Notes: generated from the letters alone by a model not told the origin. A stretch of DNA of 64,000 bases from Spiroplasma poulsonii (GCF_009866525.1 NZ_CM020866.1:1019404-1083403); one strand, 5' to 3'; numbered from the stretch's first letter, positions 22,401 to 35,985 are shown. A program made the numbers and translations.

Positions 22401-23924
22401 ATAAATAATTGATTCATTACTTGCATCAGGTAAAAAATCAGTATCATAAATTGTTGGATAAATATTTTGAGTATCACCCCCAACAGCTTCAATATAAAGT
22501 TTTAATTGATTAACTAAAATTGTATCATCAAAACGTAAGTGATTTGCTTTAAAATACTGTGGTAAAACAATTGCTGTATCAACCATTTCATTTAAACCAC
22601 GATCAAATCATTTTGATTTCTGTAAGATTTTTAACTGCCCTAAATTATAGGGTTGTGTTCAATCAATAAATTTATACTTTTTACCATCAGTTGTTCAAGC
22701 AATTGCCTGGTTTCGATTAACAATTTCAAAATTACTAACCATTCCCAACATATCTTGATAAGTTGTTAAAAAATCATTATTAATAAATTTATTATTATAA
22801 TCATACTGGCCAAAAAAGTCATATGTACTTAAATTACGAACTTTATAACTACCGTTTAGTAAAAAGTTTTTAGTAACATTACTATGATCATTTTTATCAT
22901 TTAAAAGTTGGATAATATTATCATTTTTAGCATCAGTTAAAAAATAACGATAATTTTCGACACCAGTACAACCAGTACTATTTTGACAATCAAGTTCTTT
23001 TAACCCCAAAGTATTATTTGAATCATAAATTGGAAAACCTAATGTTCCCCGCATTCCCCAATATTTATCAGTTGCTGCTGTTGGTGTTAAAAAAATTCGA
23101 TCGGCACGAGCAACATTTTTACCAGGATTATCAATTCCTAAATTCTTTGTTTGCCAATGTTCACCTAAGTTCACACCATTAATAAATTGATTTAGCAGAT
23201 TAACATCTGTTGTGTTATTTTTTAAGGCATAAATTTTAATGTTTTTATATACCAAATAAGTTAACCGCGACTCTAAGATAAAATGGATATAACGTTTTAC
23301 TAAATTAATTGCCTGTGTTTTAAGAGTTGGATCAACAGCATTATTAAAAATAAAACGATTATATAATTGCCCTAATAATGATTTTTGAAATGAATAGGCA
23401 TTAAAATTAAACCGATATAACTGTGAAAATTCTCCTGTTAAAACATTATTATCAGTAATATTAATTGCATTATAATCTAATAAAACATTTTCAAATGGTA
23501 CTCAACGCCCACTCTTGGCAATTTGTAAGCGGTTTCCTTCAATTTTAAACTGATATTTTTCTCCTTTTAAGCCAGTTCCTAAATCAAACGGTTTTAAAAC
23601 ATCATTTGAACCACCAATGGTCAAGGTTCCATAATTCTTTTCAAAAAAACCAGTTCCAATTCCAGCATAATCAACATCAAAAGCAAACCATGGCGTAATT
23701 GTTTGTTGATTATTTGCTTCATAATTAGTTGAAATATAATTATAATTATAATTAATATTTAATGTTCCATACCCCATTGTTTTGTTTGCTTTTTGTAAGC
23801 GGTCAAAAGAAGTTCAACAAACAGTGGAAAAAAGTGCAGTTAAAACAATTAAAATCACAAAAATAAAAACTTGTGTCTTATTTTTAAAAGTATTTAAAAT
23901 TCCTTGTTTTAACAATAATCACAT
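19461..23924 (-). CDS. Giant FtsX/MacB-type ABC transporter permease, 1487 aa
   Basis: One uninterrupted code-4 frame. An N-terminal span (about 19-39) leads into an extracellular domain of about 570 residues, then a block of four spans (about 610-790) with GILKANGYNNFKI. A second extracellular domain of about 520 residues follows, and a last block of spans (about 1340-1475) with ALMRVFGYRRGEI. The two "LKANGY/MRVFGY" sequences are the cytoplasmic coupling motif of FtsX domains, so the protein has two FtsX halves as in MacB-like or LolC-like permeases. No ATP-binding cassette gene is adjacent. Such systems move no small solute; they act on surface lipoproteins or envelope enzymes. The neighbours (two lipoproteins, a glycosidase-like protein) support that. 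Confidence 0.85.
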
Positions 23925-23960
23925 TTTTCTGACCTCTTTCGTTAAAAATAATAATGCTTT

Positions 23961-24473
23961 TTAATTTTCCTTAGTAGTTAAATATTGATAAGTTTTAGAA
24001 AAACGAAAAATAATTGTAAAAAAAATTTTATTCCGATAAATTAAAACATGTTTGTTTACAATAATTTTTTTATTTTTAGTTTGATCAAAATAACTACCAA
24101 AAAAATAAAGACGGTCATTTTTTCAAAAGATTGTAAAGTAGATTGAACAACTACTTAAATAAATAATTCATAATATTGCTAAAATCAAAGTACTTATTCC
24201 AAAATAAGCGATATTTAATAATGTTGATTCATTAGAAATATCATCATTACCAAAAATAATTGGCTGAAAAATTGCTAAGAGGGATAAAATTACTAAAATC
24301 AATAATATTAATGTTGTTCCAACATTAACTCCAAAAAAGATTCATGAAATTACTCGCTCTTTACGAAGAAAACTTTGAAAATAACCATAAATTAAATATA
24401 TCATTCCAATAAATCAAATTGCAACCGATAAATAAATAAAAATTTCAAGAATAACTAAATAAAACGGAACCAT
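23961..24473 (-). CDS. Four-span membrane protein, 170 aa
   Basis: Hydrophobic segments occur at about residues 5-30, 42-66 and 85-110, with a shorter one between them; the C-terminus is basic (KNKKIIVNKHVLIYRNK). No family recognised. The ATG is 1 bp from the stop of the preceding gene, so translation is coupled. It is probably an accessory subunit of the permease complex. Confidence 0.7.
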
Positions 24474-24474
24474 C

Positions 24475-26616
24475 TTAACCTCCTAAATGTGTCGTTACAA
24501 CTTTATTAATAATGTTTTCAAATGTTTTAACAACCATTACTTCATCAATATTATTCCGTGTTAAAAAACGATATAAGAATGAATTTGAAATTTTAATATC
24601 ACTTTCTGCTGTTAACCCATTGTAATTAAAATCAAACTTAGTACGACTCGTTGGTTTACTTAATTTAACATTACTATTAACATATGACATCATTGTTGTA
24701 TAATTTGATAATAAGTTTAGTTTTTTTAAGTACATAATTTTATTATTCATATTAATTCCATAAGCAATTGCATCTAATCGTGTTGAGGGATTAAAAGCAG
24801 CTTTATTATTATTGTTTGGATCAGGATTAGCAATCGAAGGATAAGCAAACATTGTATCACCAGCAATATAAATTAAACCAGTATGTTCATCATAATCAGC
24901 TGATCAGTATGCTGTTTTTGTTCATCCATTTAAAAGATAACGCATATAATGTGGGGCATTCTCTTTTAATAAAGCTAATTGAATGTAAGAACTTACTCCT
25001 GGTTCAGAACGAATTAAATTAAAGGTATTATCAACATCTAATGAATACTGGCCAGTAATATATCCTTTTTCATTACGTTGTTTTACTAAGTTAATAAACT
25101 TACTATTTTGTTCATTATAAATATCTAAAAAATAAATATGTAAAATATCAACTTCATATGTTGCTGGGTCTTTATAATCAATGTCACGTTCTCAATCACA
25201 AGCCGCTAACTTAATATATTTTCGGTTAGGATCATATTTTTGAATTAATGCTAAATATTTTCCAATTGCTGAACCAGGTAATTCATCAATATAAAGATAT
25301 GGTGTAACAGTTTGCGTTCATTTCGGGTTACCTGTTTTAATATGGTTTAACAATTGTTGTAAAAACCATTCATTATTTCTAACCCCATCTTCAACATACA
25401 TGTTCATACTAATTTGCATATAGTCTTGTTTATCTTCATCTCAAACATTATTAGTTTTATAAGTTTTATTTCAAGCTGCTTGTCATCCACTTAGAAGTGC
25501 TTTTGTATAACCTACTTCGGCCATTTTGTTCATATAATGATCTCATGCTTTTCAATCTTCATCGGCGATGTACAACCCCTTTTGCTGATTATAACGTAAT
25601 GGCAAAAAGGTCTGAACTTTATTTCCATCTAATCAATTATTATGTCATTCGGTATTTTTTCGCTCATTTAGTGAAATTGAACTTTGAAAATAATCCATCC
25701 CCAACACATTATGTAAATATTTGTGCTCTGGTTCTCAATAATGTTCTCAATTATAATCAATGTATTCAATATTATCATATTTGTTTTTAATACTATTTGG
25801 AACTTGATAATTGTTATAGTAAGCAGCACTTCAACCAAAAAAGGAATAAATATTAAAATCAGATTTCTTTTGCTCTGCTGGTAATAGTAAATCATTAACT
25901 TTAACTTGAATTTCATTTTCATTTAAAATAACATTAGTTTGTTTTGTGCCGGGAACATCCCCCGTTAACTGAACCTTAACCGGATAATTTCCTGGATTAG
26001 CCACAATTTTATCTTTGAAACTCATAATTTTAATTCATAAAACATAGACTTTATTTTTATAAGCAGTTTTTTCAACTGAATTTGTAGTAATTGCATCAGG
26101 AACTAATAATTTTTCATTAATTCCGTATGGATTTGGGATTTTTTGATTTGTTAACGAATATGATGCATAAATAAAACGATTAAAACCAATCTGGACGGTC
26201 AGATTATTTTTTTCTAATGCAGCAGCATTAGTAACAGTTGCTGTTAAATTAGTAATATCATAGTTATTTGTTTTTACAATTAATTGTGTATTAATAAAGT
26301 CTTGTTTTCATAATTGTAAATTAACATTCGGATTAATACAATTATTATAGTTTTCTAAATTACCATAAAATTGTGCATCTTTTAAATCATTGCTTACCTC
26401 ATTTGGTTGGTACAAAGCATAATTATCATGTTGGCTCCCAAAAAAGGTATGAGCATAAGGTGTTTTATCTTTGCTTTGGATTTGTGTTGTTGGTTCACAA
26501 CCATCCAATCATACACTTCGCATAAAACTATCTTTTTTCGCAAATAAAACAATTGTCACTACAGCAGTAAAAATCGTTAAGACTAAAATTAATGACATTG
26601 AAATTTTTTTAAACAT
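24475..26616 (-). CDS. Surface-anchored GH123/DUF4091-like glycoside hydrolase
   Basis: The 713-aa chain starts with one membrane span (about 5-26) and is extracellular beyond it. A beta-rich N-domain (about 40-250) is followed by a barrel-like region with WKAWDHYMNKMAEVGYTKALLSG, WFLQQLLNHIKTGNP and PYLYIDELP. The acidic pair in YIDELP (Asp443-Glu444) corresponds to the conserved DE pair of GH123 N-acetylgalactosaminidases and DUF4091 proteins. This is an inference from pattern and spacing. It lies between a lipoprotein and membrane genes in one operon and would trim host glycans at the cell surface. Confidence 0.6.
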
Positions 26617-26645
26617 TTATAAAACCCTTTCATATTTTTGATCAA

Positions 26646-28820
26646 TTAATATAAGAAATAAATTTGTTTTCAAGCTCCACTTTGCGTCGAACCGATTCCA
26701 TTCGTAACTTCACCTGAACGAACATAACTATCAATTTTAGTAATAATTCACATTGGTTGTTCTAAATTACCAACATTAGTTCATTCAATATGATATTTAT
26801 GACTAACTGGTTTTAAATTATCTGATAATCCTAACCCGCTATAGGCGATGTTTTCTTGTTTATTATCAATACTATAAAACTGTTTTGGATTGTAATGATC
26901 ATCATAAAATTGATCATTAACATTAATTTGATTAGTACGACTTTCAGTATATAGCTTTGTTACTGAACTATCACCCACACCATTGTATTCAAAATCATAT
27001 GATAAGCGTTCTTCCGCACCAACTACTTTTTGCGTATATTGTGGATTACTTACTGTTCAATATTTATCATCAACAACATATTGTAATACGTTTTCATGAA
27101 GCGTTTTCATCACATTATTAACACCCGCAAAAAAAGGACTATTACTATTAAAGAATAAGTAATTATAATCTTGATACGCAATGGCATGTGTATCAGAAAT
27201 AGCAACTAATAAATGTTGTAATAATGAATTGTCTTCAAATTTGTTTGTCCCATTATTTCAACCCATTGTTTTTAAAACATTGTTTAAATTTGTTGTTGTT
27301 AACTCTTCAAAAGAGTTTGCTAAGTTTTGATAACCACTTAAAGTTGTCAAAATATCATTATCACTAGTTAAAGTTTTAATTAAATCTGTTAAATCAAAGA
27401 AAATATTTGATAAAGTAAATTTAAAATTAACTTTATCACCTTGTAAAGCCAAGAGAATATCTAATAATTGTTGTAAACTTGTTTTTTGTGCTTGTTCTGA
27501 AGTTAACAAAATTGCAATTTTTATTTTTTCAGATAGACTATCAATAATATTATTTGTTATTTTAAGATTTAATTCTTTTTGGGTTGTTGATGACAATTTT
27601 TTTCAAATATTTAGTAATAATTCACCAACATGACCAATATTTTGATAGTTTCCAACAAGATTATTATCATTATAAGTTTTAAAATCAGGAATTTTTTTAT
27701 TCATAATGGCCCCTACTAAATCAAAATTATGATATCCCTTGCTTGCTTTGCCATTTAACTTTGTTAATAATTCTTTTGCTTCCGTGCTTTGTTCTACTAA
27801 TCCTTTTAATTCATCATTAATTCTTTCTTCATTACTTGAAAAAAATCAACTACTCTTAATTCCTGCAAAAGAATTAATTTGTTCTAAAAATTCACTAATA
27901 ATTACTCGCAATAAAACATAAATTGGATTTGTTTCTACTTGAGCATCTTTCCCAATAAAGTTAAAAATATTATTTAAAAACAACGCACTAATTTGAGCAC
28001 CTAAAGGATTTTCATCAACTTGATTTAACATTGATAAAAATTGTGCTGTTTTACCATAGATGGCCGTTAAAGTTGAAGTTTTTTCAATCGTATATTCATT
28101 ATCACCAAATTCATATTGTGGTTTTAAACCAGTACTTTGTTCAGTATCAATAAATAAATTTTTGTCTTTAACACCAACATGTTGGTAATTATAGAAAGGA
28201 TTGGTTGACAGTCCCATTCCTCCTGCAGGATAACTAACATAAAAAGCACGTGTTGCTGGCATTCAAAACTTAATACCAACATTGTTCATTAAAGTTGACA
28301 ATGCACCCATGTCATAGTTATAACCTAATAATTCACTTCGATTAAGATCAATTTCTTGTTTTGCAGGGTCAAAAAAACCATTCGCAAGAAAATCACGATA
28401 ATAATAATTATTATACATTCCAATATAATATTGTGGTAATAATTGTTCACGTGTTGACTTCGGATCAGCATTTTTTGTGTGGGCAATCATTTTATTGTAA
28501 TTGTTGTTAAAATCTTGAATTAATTTTGATAAATTAATTTTTTGATTATTGTAAGTATAAATACTTGGAATTGATTTTCAATATGATGCTGGAGCATATA
28601 AACTTCGCACAAGTTCACTTGGGTTAAAATTTAAATTTTCATGACGTGCTAATAAGGAAATTTTTGTTAGCAACCCTGTTGTATTAATCATACTACGAAG
28701 TTTTTCAGAAATATCATTGTTGTCATTATTACTGTCATTTTTATGGCGACAAGCTAATAACGGCATGCTATTTCCAACTACAACAGTTGTAATAGCAAAA
28801 AAACTTAATATTTTTTTCAT
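26646..28820 (-). CDS. Large lipoprotein, 724 aa, first gene of the permease operon
   Basis: A signal peptide with lipobox ending LLAC (Cys24) is followed by an Asn/Asp-rich linker, then a long helical and strand-rich chain with no recognised motif. The C-terminal 100 residues (GVGDSSVTKLYTE… to WIITKIDSYV) look like a beta domain. It is 30 bp upstream of the GH123-like gene. The promoter must lie in the 55 bp between it and the groEL terminator. Confidence 0.75.
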
Positions 28821-28875
28821 AAGATAAAACCTTCCCTTTGTAAATTATAAAAATAAATACTTTTTTATTTTAATG

Positions 28876-28906
28876 AAAAAAAAAAAAAAAACAAGTAAAA
28901 CTTGTC
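28876..28906 (-). terminator. Terminator of groESL
   Basis: ACAAGT-TTT-ACTTGT on the minus strand is followed by about 15 T. It lies 27 bp after the groEL stop. The T-run forms the start of the next operon's leader. Confidence 0.9.
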
Positions 28907-28932
28907 TTTTGTTGAAATAAAATTCTTGTTAA

Positions 28933-30561
<1,629 letters not shown>

Positions 30562-30571
30562 TTAAAGTCTA

Positions 30572-30844
30572 TTATTCAATAATAGCTAAAACATCTTCGA
30601 CAGAAATTAAAACTAATTTTCTATTATCATATTCAACTTCGGTTCCAGCATATTCACGATAAAGAACTTTATTATTAATTTTTCCTTCAAATGCTTGTTC
30701 TTTTTCAACTTCGGTACTAATTGCAATTATTTTTCCGATATGGCTTTTGCTTTTCTCATCTTCTTGTAAATAAATTCCATTAATAAAAGTTTCCTCTTTT
30801 TCTTCTTTTGCTAAGACAATATTTTTGCCTAATGGTTTTATCAT
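30572..30844 (-). CDS. groES: Co-chaperonin GroES
   Basis: The 90-aa cap of the GroEL chamber. It starts MIKPLGKNIV and has the mobile loop (KEEKEETFINGIYL), where the usual hydrophobic tripeptide reads NGIYL, and ends with SVEDVLAIIE. An AAGGAGGG site decides the start over an upstream in-frame Met. Confidence 0.93.
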   Translation of the reverse strand: MIKPLGKNIVLAKEEKEETFINGIYLQEDEKSKSHIGKIIAISTEVEKEQAFEGKINNKVLYREYAGTEVEYDNRKLVLISVEDVLAIIE

Positions 30845-30866
30845 CAAAAATCCCTCCTTATTTATA

Positions 30867-30896
30867 ATTTTAGCAAATGGCATATGTAACTGCCAA
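30867..30896 (-). promoter_or_regulatory. groESL promoter; no CIRCE operator seen
   Basis: TTGGCA (30891-30896), 18 nt, then TAAAAT (30867-30872) on the minus strand. The HrcA operator (TTAGCACTC-N9-GAGTGCTAA) is absent from the 100 bp upstream of groES. Confidence 0.5.
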
Positions 30897-30952
30897 TAAT
30901 ATATTTAACAAATTTTATTAATAAATGCAAGTGTTTTTGTCTTAGAAACAGA

Positions 30953-30981
30953 AAAAAACAAACTGTAGTTTGTTTTTTTAT
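30953..30981. terminator. Strong palindromic terminator
   Basis: AAAAAAACAAACT is followed by its perfect complement AGTTTGTTTTTTT. It can act in both directions. A second AT-rich hairpin lies at 31009-31053. No gene ending here on the plus strand is visible. Confidence 0.7.
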
Positions 30982-31180
30982 TTTAAATAATTATTTAAAT
31001 TTATAAAAAAAATAAAGAATTTAGTAATTTAAAAATTACTTCATTCTTTATTTTACTATACCGTAAAAAAATAGTTGTTAAATATTCCGACATAACATTT
31101 TAAAACTATTAATAAAATTAAATATCTTTTGTCCTTTTATTACCATTTGTAGAATAAACGATGAAATAGGACAAAAAAAT

Positions 31181-31207
31181 CGACCCTTATTAGGGTTGTT
31201 TTTTTTA
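31181..31207 (+). terminator. Terminator without a visible gene
   Basis: ACCCT-TATT-AGGGT followed by T-runs on the plus strand. The 130 bp upstream hold no ORF, so either the gene has been lost or the transcript is non-coding. Confidence 0.6.
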
Positions 31208-31249
31208 TTTTTAAACAATCTTACAATTTAATATATGTGTTCTAACAAA

Positions 31250-31490
31250 TCGGTATAAAATCCGTGAGTAATAAAATAGACGCTTTAAAAAGCGATAGTC
31301 GTGATAAGTGCAGGGTTAACATCGAACGACAATAAAAATAGAGATGGTCACTTTATAAATAAATTTGCGATAGCATTAGGCTCTTCAAGGTGCAAGTGAA
31401 TTTATTTTAAAAACTGAACGCTTTGACCTGAAATGGTGCGGATGAAGAGAGAGAAAACTCTCTGGCTACACAAAGAAAAAACACCTACAA
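31250..31490 (+). ncRNA. Possible structured RNA or 5' leader, identity unknown
   Basis: This stretch is less AT-rich than its surroundings and folds on paper into several helices: CGCTTT/AAAGCG, GTCGT/ACGAC, AATAAATT…AATTTATT around a 35-nt loop, and AGAGAG-AAAA-CTCTCT. No ORF crosses it. It ends at an array of 10-bp repeats in front of a small gene. It could be a riboswitch-like leader, a plasmid control RNA or an intron fragment; none is recognised. Confidence 0.3.
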
Positions 31491-31524
31491 ATTGTAGAAC
31501 ATTGTAGTACTTTGTAGTTAATTG
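31485..31524 (+). promoter_or_regulatory. Three phased TTGTAG repeats upstream of a small gene
   Basis: ATTGTAGAAC, ATTGTAGTAC and TTTGTAGTTA follow each other with a 10-bp period, starting with the palindrome CTACAAATTGTAG. The last repeat abuts the ribosome site of the gene at 31536. The spacing of one helical turn suggests a protein-binding operator or iterons. Confidence 0.45.
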
Positions 31525-31535
31525 ATGGAGGTTAT

Positions 31536-31763
31536 ATGAAAAATAAAATTAACAAAATAATTAAATTAATTGAAAATTTAGAAATAAGTGGTAGTAGTTG
31601 AGATGAATCAAGCGTTTTCAGCCCTATTTTAGAAATAATTTTAAAAAAACAAAATTTTAAATACGAAGAACCTTATCAGTTTTATCATCAAATTCACGAT
31701 AATTTATATAAAAATTGCCAAACATGTAAAAGTAAATGTAAAACAAGTTATAAAACTCATTAG
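31536..31763 (+). pseudogene. Small Cys-rich protein, 3' end cut by an IS
   Basis: 75 codons are open, with a TGGAGG ribosome site. The tail has CQTCKSKCKT, a possible metal-binding Cys cluster. The frame ends at TAG formed by the target TA and the first base of the IS, so the natural C-terminus is lost. Family not recognised; the flanking adhesin remnant suggests plasmid origin. Confidence 0.45.
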
Positions 31764-32652
31764 ACTTCTTGCGATACCCTTTTTTATTAAAATATTATTA
31801 TAAAATATAATTTATGAGGACATAAAAATATGAACAATAATAAATTTAATACTCTTAATGATAGAGAATGGTTAAGATTAACAGGAATAAAAAAATCCAC
31901 TTTTAATAAAATGTTAGATATTTTAAAAGTTGCTGAAATAGAAAAATTTAAAAAAGGTGGTAAAACTAATAAATTATCATTAGAAAATAGATTATTGATG
32001 ACTTTATTATATTGACGAGAATATCAGACTTATTTTCATCTTGGTAAAAGTTTTGATATTAGTGAGGCTAATTGTTATCGTAATATTAAGTGAATTGAAG
32101 ATATTTTAATTAAAAACTCTGATTTTCAACAACTTGCTGGTAAAAAAGCACTAATAAATGATTATTTTAATGATAAAACTATTATTATTGATGCTACCGA
32201 AACTCCAATCCAACGCCCAAAAAAAGACAAAAACAATCTTATTCTGGTAAAAAGAAAAAACACACGATCAAAACACAAGTAATTATCGAACAAGAAACCA
32301 AAAAAATTATTGCAACAAGTTTTTCGCTCGGAAAAAAACATGATTATGCTTTATTTAAAGAATCAAAAATCCCAATTTTAAAAAATACCAAATTAATAGT
32401 TGATAGTGGTTATCAAGGAATACAAAAAAATCACAATAATGTTCTAATACCTACAAAGAAAACAAAGAAAAACCCTTTAAACAAAGAACAAAAGCAATAT
32501 AATAGACTAGTTTCAAAAATGAGAATTATTATTGAAAATATTTTTGCTATTCTTAAAAAATTTAAAATTATTACAGAAAAATATCGTAATCGAAGAAAAA
32601 GATTTGGTTTAAGATTTAATTTAATTGCCTCAATTTATAATTTACAATTATT
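31762..32652 (+). mobile_element. IS5-like element, copy 3 (right end missing)
   Basis: Plus-strand copy that lacks its last 180 bp or so. It is cut by copy 4, inserted in opposite orientation just after the sequence TTTACAATTATTA. The missing right end matches the isolated fragment at 40056-40234. Confidence 0.85.
31830..32652 (+). pseudogene. IS5-like transposase, C-terminally truncated (copy 3)
   Basis: OrfA (31830-32282) and most of orfB are present with the seven-A slip site. The last few codons are replaced by sequence from the inserted copy 4. Catalytic residues are all retained, but the end of the protein is altered. Confidence 0.75.
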
Positions 32653-33719
32653 AGACTTCTTGCATTACTTGTTAAAAAATTGCAAATATTTGTAAAAAAG
32701 ATACTAATAGAAAAATATAATTTTAATTAATTATGTTTTTTATTTAAAAATTTAATATTTTTCCACAACGAAAAATTAATTTATTATTTAAATTATTTAA
32801 TTTTAAATAAATATTTTATGTTAAATATAATAATTGTAAATTATAAATTGAGGCAATTAAATTAAATCTTAAACCAAATCTTTTTCTTCGATTACGATAT
32901 TTTTCTGTAATAATTTTAAATTTTTTAAGAATAGCAAAAATATTTTCAATAATAATTCTCATTTTTGAAACTAGTCTATTATATTGCTTTTGTTCTTTGT
33001 TTAAAGGGTTTTTCTTTGTTTTCTTTGTAGGTATTAGAACATTATTGTGATTTTTTTGTATTCCTTGATAACCACTATCAACTATTAATTTGGTATTTTT
33101 TAAAATTGGGATTTTTGATTCTTTAAATAAAGCATAATCATGTTTTTTTCCGAGCGAAAAACTTGTTGCAATAATTTTTTTGGTTTCTTGTTCGATAATT
33201 ACTTGTGTTTTGATCGTGTGTTTTTTCTTTTTACCAGAATAAGATTGTTTTTGTCTTTTTTTGGGCGTTGGATTGGAGTTTCGGTAGCATCAATAATAAT
33301 AGTTTTATCATTAAAATAATCATTTATTAGTGCTTTTTTACCAGCAAGTTGTTGAAAATCAGAGTTTTTAATTAAAATATCTTCAATTCACTTAATATTA
33401 CGATAACAATTAGCCTCACTAATATCAAAACTTTTACCAAGATGAAAATAAGTCTGATATTCTCGTCAATATAATAAAGTCATCAATAATCTATTTTCTA
33501 ATGATAATTTATTAGTTTTACCACCTTTTTTAAATTTTTCTATTTCAGCAACTTTTAAAATATCTAACATTTTATTAAAAGTGGATTTTTTTATTCCTGT
33601 TAATCTTAACCATTCTCTATCATTAAGAGTATTAAATTTATTATTGTTCATATTTTTATGTCCTCATAAATTATATTTTATAATAATATTTTAATAAAAA
33701 AGGGTATCGCAAGAAGTCT
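32653..33719 (-). mobile_element. IS5-like element, copy 4 (full, 1067 bp)
   Basis: Full-length, nested in copy 3. Its left flank is TATTA and its right flank is TAATG, so the two sides do not come from one simple insertion. Confidence 0.9.
32816..33651 (-). CDS. IS5-like transposase (copy 4)
   Basis: Intact two-frame gene with the seven-A slip site; -1 shifting gives 278 aa. It differs from copy 1 at a few positions, for example Tyr/His-Asp in GKKHDYALF. Confidence 0.85.
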
Positions 33720-35965
33720 AATGAAATTAACTTTGTTTCAAATTACTCTGGAAGTTTAATTGACCAACGTAATATTCATGATCCAACCGGAAAAAATAAC
33801 GATTTAACATCATTATTAAATGCTAAATTTCAAATGTACTAGGGAATGAATATAATGATTGAAAACAATATATTCAACCTTATGCTTTTAGTGACTTAAC
33901 ACGAAAAGCTACAACAACAATTAAATTTAAAAATCCTACTAATAACCGGCAAGAAGTTTGAACATTTGAAACCCCAATAAAGATTATGTTATCAAAAGAT
34001 TATTGAAGTAATGAGTTAAATGAGAGATTGCATATTCTACCTGGTAAAGTAGTCAATCCAGATGATTCAACAAAAGGAATGGTAACAGATGAACCTGAAC
34101 AATTGACCCCACCTGATACTTCAAAAAATTATGGGGGTAAGTGAAGATACCATACAACAGTTGGATTAGAATTTGATGCTTTAAAACAAGCAGAAGATGG
34201 AACAGTTAATCCTGAATGAGTTGAAATAAATGGCGTTAAAATTGATGTTTTAGATAATAAATTTATTGCTACACTAGAAGATAATCGTATTAAGGGAGAA
34301 GAGAAAAATGATTATTCTATTGTAATTCGTCATAAAGATAGTAAATATGATATTACTTATTCAATTGATATTGTTATTGAAACGTTAGTACCAAATTTAA
34401 AGTTAAAATGACATGCATGAGATCCAGAACACAATCCACAACAAAAAGAATTAATTACTCCAAATTTGGAAAATGGTCAGCCTAATTCTAAATATGATAA
34501 AGAAATCAATCCAAAAACCGGTACTAAAACTCAAATTATTTGAGTTAAACAAAAATCAACTGTGCCTTTTCCGTTAGACCCATTAAGCAAAAATGGTGAA
34601 GTTATAAACCCAGAAAAGAATCCAGAAGAATATGATTTGGGCTTTATTGTTGAAGGTTCGGTTGTGGGGAAAGGTGTAAATCAAACTTTTTCAAGTGAGG
34701 CAATAAAAAATGTTTACCGGGAAGGAATTGATGAAAAATCATTTAAAGCCTTTGAAAAACCAGATGATATACAAAGAAACACTAAAATAACTTCAAATAC
34801 AGCAACGCAGTATTGATCAGACAGTGGAATTTGGCATTATACCGTAGAAATGTCAGATAAAACTACGGCCCAAAAATATGCTATTATAGGTCCTGAATAT
34901 CAAAATCAGTATCCCCGTTTTTTAGATATTGTTGAAAATAATCAAGCAGTTGAATTTTGAACAACAATTCATGGTGTTCATTTAAAAAATTATTTAGCAA
35001 CTTATAAAAATTTAGATTCTACCGGGATTGCCGGATTAAGTTATGAGCAGGTGTTAGCATATTGAAAAGATTATACAAGTGATGTTATTGCTCAAAAAAT
35101 TCCACCAAATCCAACGCCTGAAAATTACCAAGATATTAATGGCAATATAGATGTCTTAAAATTAAATGAAGAAGAAGTTAACCCAATTAAGGATGCAATT
35201 ATTGATAAGGTTAAAAGATATGTTGCTAAATTTAGTAATAAAGCTATTCTTGGCATTGATTATCAGATTAAAACTCCTGATGGTAAAGATATTACAGTTG
35301 ACGCATCCGGGTTAGAACCTTTACTAAATAATAAAGATAATCCACAATTTTTAACAGTTTCAGTTAGCACCTTGGTTACATCAACAATTTTAATTGGTAA
35401 TGCGACTTTGTCAACCCGCAATTCATCAATTTATAATCCAGAAACTAGCTATTATTTAAGCAAAATAAAATTTAAAGATTATACATATAATTTTGCTGGT
35501 CAAACTCCAGAGCAACTAAGAGATTGATTATTAAGAAATAATGATAATTATTTTAAACAATACGGATATAAATCATTAGTATTAAATACAGATTATGGAA
35601 TTACTGGTAATAAAATACCAATATCTGATCCTAATACACATCATAATACACCGGGTGATTTATCTGATGAATTATTAACTAATTTTCTAGATAATTCAGT
35701 AGAAATTAGAACCTTGACAATTATTGTATATGCTGATGATGCAACTGATTTGGCGGTTGGTCAATCACAATTTATTTTAACAAATGATTCAGGTTCAACG
35801 CTAGTTCCACCTGACCCGCCAGTTCCACCAAATCCACTTGACCCAGATATTAATTTTCAACATAAATATTTATTATGACTATTACCTGTTATTTTATGTC
35901 CAATGATAGGAATAGGCATTGGTGTTATATGGTTTATAATTAGAAAAAAGAAAAGAATTAAGTAA
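33720..35965 (+). pseudogene. ScARP-like adhesin, 5' truncated by an IS
   Basis: The chain is open in code 4 from a frameshift near 33838 to the stop, about 700 aa, with no start codon; the 5' end is replaced by IS copy 4. It is a secreted-type protein rich in Asn, Pro, Trp and Tyr. It ends with a proline spacer (VPPDPPVPPNPLDPD), one membrane span (LLWLLPVILCPMIGIGIGV) and a basic tail (RKKKRIK). This end resembles the S. citri adhesion-related proteins (ScARPs) carried on pSci plasmids. The N-terminal sarpin repeats are missing. I infer a dead plasmid-derived adhesin. Confidence 0.6.
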
Positions 35966-35985
35966 GTTTGCTTAATTCTTTTTAT
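35952..35985 (+). terminator. Terminator of the adhesin remnant
   Basis: AAGAATTAAG / CTTAATTCTT stem of 10 bp with an 8-nt loop and a T-run, overlapping the stop codon. Confidence 0.75.

Noticed and set aside
25497..25922. Short ORFs on both strands within the GH123-like gene
   Set aside because: They disappear once TGA is read as Trp and the 713-aa gene is continuous.
30845..30945. CIRCE operator upstream of groES
   Set aside because: Only a TTAGCAAAT half-like match exists; the inverted partner GAGTGCTAA is missing.
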